Shown piece by piece: positions 55,207 through 63,256 of a stretch of 64,000 nt of DNA (position 1 is the stretch's first letter; every line of letters begins with the position of its first letter). The notes beneath the pieces are model-generated. The model made no database searches and was not told where the DNA came from. It was given only the letters and a program-made list of their open reading frames with translations. The stretch lies in assembly GCF_963662805.1 (NCBI RefSeq), contig NZ_OY759877.1, forward strand, positions 121,466 to 185,465, in the 5' to 3' direction. A program made the position numbers and the translations under genes. Source of the stretch: an uncultured Cohaesibacter sp. Its GTDB lineage: Bacteria; Pseudomonadota; Alphaproteobacteria; Rhizobiales; Cohaesibacteraceae.

Positions 55207-55730
55207 AAAAGACATCTCTTCTCGTTTCAGCAGCCGCAATTACCATGCTCGCAACGCTTCCCGCCAAGGCAGAATTCAAGGAATTCCCGATCGGCGAAGC
55301 GGTCGAGGTCAACACCCTCGAAGTCGCTGCTGTCTATCTCAACCCCATCGACATGGAACCGCGCGGCATCGATCTGCCAGCATCTCAGGCGGATATCCAT
55401 CTTGAAGCCGATATCCATGCAGCCAAAGGCAATGAAAACGGCTTTGGTGCCGGGGAATGGGTGCCCTATCTCACCGTGTCCTATCGTCTTGAGAATGAGG
55501 ACACCGGTAAAGTTCTGACCGGCAACCTGATGCCCATGGTCGCAATCGACGGCCCGCATTACGGCTCCAACGTCAAGATGGCAGGCGCAGGCAACTACAA
55601 GCTGACTTTCCATATCGATTCGCCATCCCGTCAGGGCTTTGGCCGTCACACCGATGAAGACAGCGGCGTTGGCAAATGGTTCCAGCCGTTCGATGCGGAC
55701 TACGCCTTCAATTTTGTTCCGCTCAAATAG
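55203..55730 (+). CDS. P19/Tp34-family periplasmic iron-binding protein
   Basis: Periplasmic protein of 175 residues with a signal peptide (LLVSAAAITMLATLPAKAEF). The mature part has the immunoglobulin-like P19 fold: EVAAVYLNPIDMEPRGIDLP, DIHLEADIHAAKGNENGFGA, GPHYGSNVKMAG, and KLTFHIDSPSRQGFGRHTDE. The Met and His residues in the second and later strands (DMEP, HLEADIH, HYG, HID) correspond to the copper/iron site of P19 and FetP. It probably receives iron in the periplasm and passes it to the FTR1 permease. It starts inside the ftr1 stop codon. Confidence 0.9.
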   Translation: MKKTSLLVSAAAITMLATLPAKAEFKEFPIGEAVEVNTLEVAAVYLNPIDMEPRGIDLPASQADIHLEADIHAAKGNENGFGAGEWVPYLTVSYRLENEDTGKVLTGNLMPMVAIDGPHYGSNVKMAGAGNYKLTFHIDSPSRQGFGRHTDEDSGVGKWFQPFDADYAFNFVPLK

Positions 55731-55875
55731 CTCCCCTGATTGCTCTGGAGCACTGAATTCTCTTTGAGTTATTCAGCCCGCAAAATTCGGGAAGAGGATC
55801 ACATGGTGGTTCTCTTCCCCGTTGCGACCAGATTGTCAGGCGGATCAATCGGAAGGTCCACAAGGCACGTCCAAC

Positions 55876-57336
55876 ATGTTCCTCTATATTGTCAGTCTCA
55901 TTCAGGCATTTCTGCCTCTCGTCTTCATTGCTGCGCTGATCCTCGCCTGTCTGGAGCCGATCCCGCGCAGGCGAGAGGAAATCCGGAGCCTCTGGATTGC
56001 TGCCCTGTTCGTGCTGGGTGGCTATCTGCTTTATGGTCTTGCTGCCTCCATGGGCATCGAGCCGCGGATCCGCACCCTGATGCGGATACTGGCGACGAGC
56101 GCCTTGCTGGTCAGCGGCCTTCTAATGGTTTCGCGGTCAGCATTCGCGGGTAGGGAAGGGCCGGGTCTGCTCACGCGGTTGGGCATCTGGTATGTGGTTG
56201 CGCTGCTTGCCCTGCAGGGGAGTTTTGACGTCCGGTCACTGCTGGCGGATCAGAGCTTCACCGCGACGTCCGTTCTCAACACCGAGCTTTTTCTCAACGC
56301 CGCCGCCATCGTGATCGGCACAGCGCTTCTGATCATTCTGCCGATTGTCATCGCCCATATCGGCAGCAGAACGAGGCGACTTGTTCCGCTGGCTCTTGCG
56401 GTAGGAGGGCTTGCTCTCGCGCTCATCTGGCTGTGCGAGGCTCTTCTTGGGGGCATGCAGATGGGCGTTCTGGGCGTGACGTCAGACCGTGTCTCTCTTG
56501 TCGCCAAGGTGACCAATTATGCGCAGTACAAGTCCTATCTGCTGATTGCCCTGATGGGTGTCTTGACGCTCGGCTTTCTGCTATCCGGCACGCTCGGGGC
56601 AACGTCAATCAAGACATCGTCAGAGGACGATCTCACCAAGCCGGACATCCGCAAACAGAAGGCTGCACGTCTTGATGCGCGACGCTGGCTGATGGGCAGC
56701 TTTGCCTTGATCGTGTTTAGCCTCGTCAGTCTGCTTTATCAGGATCTCTATGCCTCGCGCCCACCGACGCTGTCTGCAGCAGCTGCGGCAGAGGCCGATG
56801 ACAAGGGCGAGATCCGGATTGCCATTGACGCGGTCAAGGACGGCAACCTGCATCGCTATGCCTATATCGCTGAGGACGGCCACCGCGTGCGCTTCTTCCT
56901 GATCAACCGGTATGACGAGCAACATGTGAAGATCGGCGTGGTTCTTGATGCCTGCATGATCTGTGGTGACGCTGGCTATATCCAGCAGGGCAACGACGTT
57001 ATCTGCGTTGCCTGCAATGTGCGCATCTTCATTCCCTCCATCGGTAAGCCCGGTGGCTGCAATCCGATCCCGCTGCTGCACAGCGAAGACAACGGTGAGA
57101 TTGTCATCGCGGCGGCGGAGCTGGAGAAGGGCGCGCGCTATTTCTCTGAGGTCGTTGCGATCGAGGTTGTCGATCCTGTCACCAAACAAGTGCTGATCAA
57201 TCTCGAAGCGCCCTATCAATATGATTTCATGGGCAAGACCTTCTTCTTTGGCTCGAGGGAGTCTTATGAGACTTTCCGGAATGCACCAGAAACCTATGCT
57301 GGTTCCCCCGAAGCACAGCCCGGTCAGGGCGCGTGA
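55876..57336 (+). CDS. DUF2318 membrane iron protein (Cj1660-like) with YHS-like tail
   Basis: A protein of 486 residues with about eight helices (first IVSLIQAFLPLVFIAALILA), then a periplasmic DUF2318 domain from ~residue 310. It carries Cys360/Cys363 (CMIC), Cys377/Cys380 (CVAC) and Cys395, a likely Fe-S or iron site. A last segment, DPVTKQ through GKTFFFGSRESYETF and ending PETY, follows the YHS domain pattern, but the YHS cysteines are replaced. Members sit between P19 and the ABC genes in many iron operons and may pass electrons for Fe(III)/Fe(II) changes. The ATG at 55876 is preferred; 18 codons upstream are not conserved in style. Confidence 0.85.
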   Translation: MFLYIVSLIQAFLPLVFIAALILACLEPIPRRREEIRSLWIAALFVLGGYLLYGLAASMGIEPRIRTLMRILATSALLVSGLLMVSRSAFAGREGPGLLTRLGIWYVVALLALQGSFDVRSLLADQSFTATSVLNTELFLNAAAIVIGTALLIILPIVIAHIGSRTRRLVPLALAVGGLALALIWLCEALLGGMQMGVLGVTSDRVSLVAKVTNYAQYKSYLLIALMGVLTLGFLLSGTLGATSIKTSSEDDLTKPDIRKQKAARLDARRWLMGSFALIVFSLVSLLYQDLYASRPPTLSAAAAAEADDKGEIRIAIDAVKDGNLHRYAYIAEDGHRVRFFLINRYDEQHVKIGVVLDACMICGDAGYIQQGNDVICVACNVRIFIPSIGKPGGCNPIPLLHSEDNGEIVIAAAELEKGARYFSEVVAIEVVDPVTKQVLINLEAPYQYDFMGKTFFFGSRESYETFRNAPETYAGSPEAQPGQGA

Positions 57337-57354
57337 GAGTGTGAGGAGGTCATC

Positions 57355-58660
57355 ATGTATCTTAGAATGATCCGCAGATCTTTCCTCGAGGGCCGCAGAC
57401 GCAAGATCATTGCGATCATGACTGTCGCGCTCGCCGCAAGCCTGATCACCACGCTGCTCGATCTGTCCGTCGATGTCGGGGACAAGATGGCGCGCGAGCT
57501 GAAAGCCTATGGTTCCAACATCTCCGTTGTGCCCAAGAGCGAGTCCATTCCGCTCAAGATTGGCGGCATCGATTTCAACCCGCTCAAGGGCCGTGACTAT
57601 CTGCAGGAGAAGGACCTTGCCAAGATCAAGGACATCTTCTGGAGCAACAATATCGTCGGTTTCACGCCGTTTCTGGAAGTGCCGGTAGCGCTTGGGGGCA
57701 GAGATGCGCCACTATCTCTGGTCGGTACCTATTTCGACAAGAATGTCCCGCTGCCCAGCGACGAGGACTATCGTACCGGTGCCACTCTGACCCATCCCTA
57801 TTGGGATGTGAGCGGCAAATGGCCTGACGACAGTGCGGCAAACGAGGTTCTGGTCGGCAGATCGCTAGCCCGGGCTCTTGAGCTTTCGATTGGTGATGAT
57901 CTCACGCTGCTTGTCTCTGAGCGGAGTGAGGGTGCGGGGGATCCGCTCACCGTCACTGTGACAGGGATTCTCACGACCGGTGAGGTCGAGGACGATGCCA
58001 TTCTTGCCCCCCTTGCCATGGTCCAGAAGTTTGCCGGTCTTGAGGGCAAGTTTGCAAAGGGTGAGTGTCAGCGCCCTGACCATTCCGGAGAACAACCTGT
58101 CGCGCAAGGCGCAGCGGGATCCGGATTCTCTTTCCAGCTCCGAATATGACGTCTGGTATTGCAGCGCCTTTGTCAGCTCCATTGCCCATCAGATCAACGA
58201 GGCCTTGCCTGACGCATCGGCCAATCCGGTGTGGCAGGTGGCCAATGCTGAAGGTGCGATCATCGGCAAGCTGCAGGTGCTCATGCTGGTTGTCACGCTG
58301 GCGGCCTTTGTCTCCTCGGCGATGGGCGTCTCCTCGCTCATCAACACATCGGTGATGGAGCGGGCCGCTGAGATCGGTCTCCTCAAGGCACTTGGCGCCG
58401 CGAAATGGCAGATTCTTATCCTGTTCCAGTCCGAAGCCATCCTGATCGGGCTCATTGGCGGGTTTGTTGGTCTGCTGGTCGGATCTGCCCTGTCACAGGC
58501 TGTCGGCTGGACGGTCTTTGGTTCAGCTCTTGCCTTTCATCCGATCATCATTCCAGTTGTGCTTCTGGTATCCGTTGTCATTGCCTTTGTCGGCTCGATC
58601 CTTCCGTCCCGTTCCATTGTCCGGCTGATGCCGGTGGAGGTGCTTTATGGCCGCAAGTAG
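57355..58660 (+). pseudogene. Iron-operon ABC permease 1 (Cj1661-like, frameshifted)
   Basis: FtsX/MacB-type permease. The first helix (IIAIMTVALAASLITTLLDL) is followed by a large periplasmic domain (SIPLKIGGIDFNPLKGRDYL, VLVGRSLARALELSIGDDLT). The frame changes at the GGG run 58059-58061; one surplus G explains the break, restoring FAKVSVSALTIPENNLSRKA. The second frame carries the three C-terminal helices (LQVLMLVVTLAAFVSSAMGV, ILFQSEAILIGLIGGFVGLL, IIPVVLLVSVVIAFVGSILP) and ends at 58660. Corrected length is ~435 residues. No other damage is visible. It starts 18 bp after the DUF2318 gene and overlaps the next permease by 14 bp. Confidence 0.85.
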
Positions 58661-59804
58661 AATGTCGAAGCGCGGATTTGGCCTCGTGATGCTGCTCAAG
58701 TCGCTGACCGTGCGCAAGGGCAGGGTGCTGGTAGCCATAGCCTCGATCATGGTCGGCGCAACGGTGGTCACCGCCCTCACCAGCCTCTATTTCGACGTCT
58801 CGGAGAAAATGAGCCATGAATTGCGCGCCTATGGTGCCAATTTCTTTCTTGGCCCCAGTGATCAAGCCAACCCACCTCACATAAACAGGGCCGACTATCA
58901 GGCCGTTCTGTCATCCATCGAGTCGGACAGGCTGACCGGAGCCAGCCCGTTTCTGTATGGCATCGTCAAACTGAAACTCGGTGACGCGGTGCTGGCGGGG
59001 GTCGATTTCAAGGGATTGCAAAAGATCTATCCGAATTGGCAACTCGACGGCAGCTGGATCAACGTGGACTTCGATGATCGCAACGCCATGATCGGCCGCA
59101 CGCTTGCCGAGACCATGGAGCTGGAAGTGGGCAGCAGTTTCGACCTGATCGGCCGGGACAGCAGCAAGCAGATCACACTGCGGGTCAAGGGCATCATCGA
59201 GACTGGCGAAGCGCAGGATGATCAGGTTCTGGTCAATCTTTCCGTGGCACGCGACCTGTTGGAGCGACCCGATGCCATCGATCTGGCGATGCTCAGCATC
59301 GTTGCGACCGGGCACGGCGCTGAAGATCTGGCGAGCCGGATCAACCGGGCCTATCCGCAACTGGAAGCCAAGCCGATCCGCAAGATCGCCCAGTCCGATG
59401 GCAAGATCCTCGACAAGATTGAGGGCTTCATGGCGCTGGTTGCCGGGATCATCCTGATCATCACCAGCCTTTGCGTGAATGCCATCCTGTCGGCGATGGT
59501 GGTCGAGCGTAATCGCGAGATCGGCCTGCAGAAGGCCTTAGGCGCCGATGATGGCGCCATCATCAGACAGTTTGTCACCGAAACCCTGCTGATCGGGCTG
59601 GTTGGTGTGGTGTTGGGACTGATCCTCGGCTTTGGTGTTGCCCAGATTCTGGGGCAAACCGTCTTCAACGCCTGGGTTTCGGTCCGCTTCATCGTCATCC
59701 CGCTGACCGCAGGGGTCTCGCTCATGGCCGCGATGATTGCGGCGATCATTCCGATCAGGCGTGCGGTTCGCATTCTGCCCGCATTGGTTCTCAAAGGAGA
59801 GTAA
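58647..59804 (+). CDS. Iron-operon ABC permease 2 (Cj1662-like)
   Basis: Second FtsX/MacB-type permease, 385 residues. It has an N-terminal helix (RVLVAIASIMVGATVVTALT), a periplasmic domain (NINRADY, FKGLQKIYPNWQLDGSWINV) and three C-terminal helices with MALVAGIILIITSLCVNAIL and IVIPLTAGVSLMAAMIAAII. The conserved MVVERNREIGLQKALGADDG cytoplasmic loop contacts the ATPase. GGAGG six bases before the ATG at 58647 supports that start although it lies inside the previous gene; the next ATG is at 58662. It would form a heterodimer with permease 1. Confidence 0.88.
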   Translation: MAASRMSKRGFGLVMLLKSLTVRKGRVLVAIASIMVGATVVTALTSLYFDVSEKMSHELRAYGANFFLGPSDQANPPHINRADYQAVLSSIESDRLTGASPFLYGIVKLKLGDAVLAGVDFKGLQKIYPNWQLDGSWINVDFDDRNAMIGRTLAETMELEVGSSFDLIGRDSSKQITLRVKGIIETGEAQDDQVLVNLSVARDLLERPDAIDLAMLSIVATGHGAEDLASRINRAYPQLEAKPIRKIAQSDGKILDKIEGFMALVAGIILIITSLCVNAILSAMVVERNREIGLQKALGADDGAIIRQFVTETLLIGLVGVVLGLILGFGVAQILGQTVFNAWVSVRFIVIPLTAGVSLMAAMIAAIIPIRRAVRILPALVLKGE

Positions 59805-59805
59805 T

Positions 59806-60516
59806 ATGGATCAGATGTCAGACATGACCCTTGCCGCGGGCACTGCACGACCTGTCCTTGCTTCGGATGATCACGTCATCAGGACCAAGGGGCTCTGTAA
59901 ATATTTTGGCAGCGTCAAGGCGCTAGACCAGATCGATATTTCCATCTCAAAAGGAGAGTTTGTCTCGATCATGGGGCCGTCCGGATCGGGCAAGACGACC
60001 CTGCTCAACATCCTCTGCTGCCTCGATGTCCCGACCTCCGGCACATATCATCTGGATGGCACCAATGTTTCGGACATGTCCGAGGCGGACAGGGCTGTGG
60101 TGCGCCGGGAAAAGATCGGTCTGGTGTTCCAGCAGTTCCACTTGATCCCCTATCTCAATGCGCTGGAGAATGTCATGCTGGCGCAGCATTATCACAGCAT
60201 GGCCGATGCAGACGAGGCGCAAGCCATGCTGGAGAGAGTGGGGCTTGGTGGACGCGCCAGCCATCTGCCATCGCAGCTTTCAGGCGGGGAGCAGCAGCGG
60301 GTCTGTGTGGCCCGGGCGCTCGTCAATGAACCGGCTATCATCTTCGCAGACGAGCCGACGGGGAACCTTGATGAGGACAACGAAGCGCTGATCATCGATC
60401 TGTTCAAGCGCCTCAACTCAGAAGGACGGACCATCGCTCTGGTGACCCATAACCCCGAAATCGGGGCCATGGCCGACAGGACGATCCGTCTGCGCCACGG
60501 TCGTCTGGAGGCTTGA
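59806..60516 (+). CDS. Iron-operon ABC ATP-binding protein (Cj1663-like)
   Basis: MacB/LolD-type ATPase of 236 residues: Walker A SIMGPSGSGKTTLLNILCC, Q-loop GLVFQQFHLIPYLNALENVM, signature SQLSGGEQQRVCVARALVNE, Walker B IIFADEPTGNLDEDNE and switch His in ALVTHNPEIGAMADRTI. It starts one base after the permease 2 stop, with an extra ~25-residue N-terminal leader. The transporter class usually works in extrusion or mechanotransmission, not import, so its exact part in iron handling is unclear. The next gene begins two bases after its stop. Confidence 0.9.
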   Translation: MDQMSDMTLAAGTARPVLASDDHVIRTKGLCKYFGSVKALDQIDISISKGEFVSIMGPSGSGKTTLLNILCCLDVPTSGTYHLDGTNVSDMSEADRAVVRREKIGLVFQQFHLIPYLNALENVMLAQHYHSMADADEAQAMLERVGLGGRASHLPSQLSGGEQQRVCVARALVNEPAIIFADEPTGNLDEDNEALIIDLFKRLNSEGRTIALVTHNPEIGAMADRTIRLRHGRLEA

Positions 60517-60517
60517 A

Positions 60518-61009
60518 ATGGTTTTGAACCGCGTTGCAGCAATGCTGCTGTTGAGCTTGCTGACTTTGGCTGGCTGCAAAGACGAAGACCCCGTGCGAGC
60601 AGGTGCGCCTGCACCCGACATTTCGGCCATGAGCTCGGATGAGAATATTGTGGATCTGAGCGCCTACAGGGGCAAAGTGGTGTTCGTGAACTTCTGGTGG
60701 GCCGGATGCGGTCCGTGCCTTGCTGAAATGCCCGCGATCGATGAAGCCTATCAGGAAATCGGGCCAAGCGACCTTGCGGTCTTCTCGGTCAATTTCGGGC
60801 AGGAGCCGCAGATTGTCAGGAATATCGCGAGACGGTTGAAAGTCAGCTATCCGCTGTTGTCCGATCAGCTCAAGATTGCCGCAGCCCGATATGGGGTGCG
60901 TGCCGCGCCGACATCCTTCCTGATTGATCGCGAGGGCATCTTGCAGGAGGCCATCTATGGACCTCTGACGAAGGAGCAGTTGCAACAGAAAGTGGAGCGG
61001 CTTCTCTGA
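60518..61009 (+). CDS. TlpA/ResA-like thioredoxin lipoprotein (Cj1664-like)
   Basis: A protein of 163 residues with a lipoprotein signal: the hydrophobic stretch AMLLLSLLTLAGC with lipobox LAGC, Cys20. The thioredoxin fold is of the TlpA/AhpC-TSA type, with the redox motif C64-G-P-C67 in NFWWAGCGPCLAEMP and the cis-Pro in VRAAPTSFLIDREGI. It probably works on the periplasmic side of the inner membrane, e.g. keeping DUF2318 cysteines reduced. GGAGG lies seven bases upstream. Last gene of the seven-gene operon, as in Campylobacter. Confidence 0.88.
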   Translation: MVLNRVAAMLLLSLLTLAGCKDEDPVRAGAPAPDISAMSSDENIVDLSAYRGKVVFVNFWWAGCGPCLAEMPAIDEAYQEIGPSDLAVFSVNFGQEPQIVRNIARRLKVSYPLLSDQLKIAAARYGVRAAPTSFLIDREGILQEAIYGPLTKEQLQQKVERLL

Positions 61010-61033
61010 TCCACCTGAGAATGCCTCCGCCTC

Positions 61034-61357
61034 CTAGGGCGCTTTGCCTGCAAATGCGCTCAGGGCCTCGATCTGCTCCATCGACAAGCCTGATTTCATC
61101 TTTTCTTTCATGCCCCTCGCAGGCTGTCCCAACTGATAGGGTAGCAGCGTCTCCTCAATCTCCTCAGCCGTCATGTCACTGAGCTTGCGGCTTCGGCCAA
61201 GAGCTCTGGTCTCTCCCGTTTCACCATGGCATGAAGCGCAGCGATCCCCGTAGAGACGTGCAGTCTCATCGAGTGGGGCTGCGCACGCACCCATTGTCAT
61301 GGCCGACAGCAAAGCGAACAGAAGATGGCCCATTCTAGAGAAGGCAAAATTATGCAT
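61034..61357 (-). CDS. Small class I cytochrome c
   Basis: Exported c-type cytochrome of 107 residues. The signal sequence LLFALLSAMTMGACAAP is followed by the haem motif C40-A-S-C43-H44 (LYGDRCASCHGETGETRA) and a distal Met in ARGMKEKMKSGLS. It may be anchored as a lipoprotein because a Cys follows MGA, though the match is weak. It converges with the thioredoxin gene, 24 bp away. It may carry electrons for the iron system, but this is only suggested by proximity. Start at M1 or M9 both keep the signal peptide. Confidence 0.82.
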   Translation of the reverse strand: MHNFAFSRMGHLLFALLSAMTMGACAAPLDETARLYGDRCASCHGETGETRALGRSRKLSDMTAEEIEETLLPYQLGQPARGMKEKMKSGLSMEQIEALSAFAGKAP

Positions 61358-61773
61358 CCGACATCCATTTCATGATTTTTAGCATGGGGTTGGGCTGTCG
61401 TATTGTGCCAGTTTTAAGCACAAATTCAAAGGTTTAATGCTGTTTCTTCAGCCTGTTTTGTTGGCAATAACAGTAGTCCGCAACCCGTCCGTGTCGATGG
61501 CGATGGAAGTATTGGGGAGAAGTCGCTTGTCGCGCTGATCTGCACATCCGTTGCCGTCAGCAGGATCTTGGGGCTGAGCAATCAGGAGGGCTTCATTCTG
61601 AAGCGTACCGCCATTCCCATGGCGATCTATGCGGTTGGGGCTGGTCTGATTGGAGCCGGTTTGTGAGGGACGGGAAAGGCCGAAATGATCGGCTCGTGTC
61701 GGTATGTGTGAGAGGGGGCGCTGAGGGCGGTAGGAGGAGGTCCGCCCTCAGCGCTGCTGGTTTCTTTGATCAA
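61358..61773. other. Interval with no complete gene (416 bp)
   Basis: Between the cytochrome c start and the end of the GH4 gene. The only structure seen is a transporter-like C-terminal remnant at 61451-61666, described separately; the rest shows no gene, hairpin or motif. Confidence 0.5.
61451..61666 (+). pseudogene. C-terminal remnant of a membrane transporter (possibly lactate permease-like)
   Basis: The frame ending at TGA 61664-61666 reads ALICTSVAVSRILGLSNQEG, then FILKRTAIPMAIYAVGAGLI and GAGL. The hydrophobic end looks like the last helix of a transporter such as an LctP-type lactate permease, but I cannot confirm the family. No start codon or ribosome site is visible and upstream codons are not protein-like, so it appears to be a relic. 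Confidence 0.4.
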
Positions 61774-63130
61774 TTAGGCCGTGCGTTGCTCAAGCGCAGA
61801 CCACATCTCTTCGAACAGGGCCTCACAGTCGCGTGGGGCGTTCGATACGAGAGGATCGATCATGAAACCACTGAAGATCTTGGACTTGTCATTCTCCAGC
61901 ACGCCTTCGAGGACGAGCTTCTGGACGGCAAGAACACGGTCTTCAAGGGCCTGAACGGCAGGGGGGAGGATGCCGCAGGCAATCGTTTCGATCTTGTTTT
62001 CGCTGACAAGGCCATAGCTTTCCACGACGCATCCTTCCGGCGCGAAAGCGTTCTGTCCCTTGTTCGGCATGTTCACCTGCGTGCGGCAGGGGGTGTTGGT
62101 CGCGCCGCTCAGGGCTTCGATCATCAGGACGCCTTCTTCACCCGACGGGTGGAGATCGGAATCGAGGAATTTCTGACGAGCCTCGTCCTGCGTTTCCTGA
62201 CGTTTGACGCGCCATTCATACGGCGTCAGAACAACGCCCCAGCTGTTGAGCTCTTCGCCGCTCTTCAGATACCAAGGTACGAATTCGGCGAGGTGACGGT
62301 CACCGGCTGCACCGAGCACGCCAAAGCGCTTGAACAGGTCCTTGGCGATCTGGAAGTCTGAATCGAACCAGGCTTCTTCTTCGTGGCGTTTGGCAGCATT
62401 TGCCTTCAGCACGTTGACGTCTTCGTCCTTGATGGAGGCCTTGAACTCTTCGAAAATGTCCTTGCCGTTCCACTGGGCAGCGGTGGCGAAGGTGAAGTGG
62501 TTCACGCCGCAAATGTCGAGCTTGATGTCGTGCCGTGCGGGAAGGGGGACGTTGTAGGTTTTCGCTGACCCAGTGACCAAGCATTTCCTGCGTGTGAAAC
62601 ACCTCATGGCAACAGCCAACGGCCTTGATGTTCGGCTGGGCTGCGGTGAGGGCCGCGGTGCACCATGCCATCGGGTTGGTGTAGTTGATCACCCATGCAT
62701 CGGGGCAGACGGCCATAATGCGGTTGGCAAATTCGGCCATGACCGGGATTGAGCGGATGGCGCGGGCAATGCCGCCGGGGGCCGGTGGTGTCGCCGACGC
62801 TCTGGTAGATGCCGTATTTTCTCGGGGATCTTGAGGTCGATGAAGCGATTTTCCATCGGGGCCGGGCTCAATGGAGATCACGACGAAGTCAGCTCCGACC
62901 AGTGCACGATCCAGATCCGGCTCGACTTCCACGACGAACTTGCCGGTGGCTTCGGGGCGCGAGAAGATGTGCCTTGCTAACTTCCTTGTTCTTTTCAGCA
63001 GCCTCATTGTTGATATCGTAAAGAACCAGGCTGCCACTGAGGGATTTTGACAGCGCAAGGTCGGCCATCAGGTGCAGGGGCCCACTGCTGGCTTCCGCCT
63101 CCGATGTAAGCTATTTTTACGTTTTTTCAT
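61774..63130 (-). pseudogene. Glycoside hydrolase family 4 enzyme (multiple frame breaks)
   Basis: NAD- and Mn-dependent glycosidase. From the ATG at 63130, pieces in different frames give IAYIGGGSQQWAPA (NAD site), SLVLYDINNEAA, VVISIEPG, GGIARAIRSIPVMAEFANRI, VINYTNPMAWCTAAL, VGCCHEVF (Cys-His, metal site) and GVNHFTFATA (Asn-His), then a normal C-terminal half (residues ~185-450) ending at 61774. Five or more single-base insertions, most within runs (e.g. 62559-62562, 62777-62781, 62817-62820, 62858-62861), break the frame between 62.5 and 63.1 kb. Corrected length is about 450 residues. GH4 enzymes include alpha-galactosidases, alpha-glucuronidases and alpha-galacturonidases; the TRAP neighbour hints at a uronide. 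Confidence 0.8.
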
Positions 63131-63256
63131 GAGATAGGCTTTCTCGTTGTAGCTTCTTGAATGGGTAAAAAGACGTTCGATAAGGTCAGCACCGCCCGGC
63201 CCGGTCGCCGCGAGGAGGCGACCGAGTGAAAGGGCTTGTTGAAATTTGTCTTTTGA

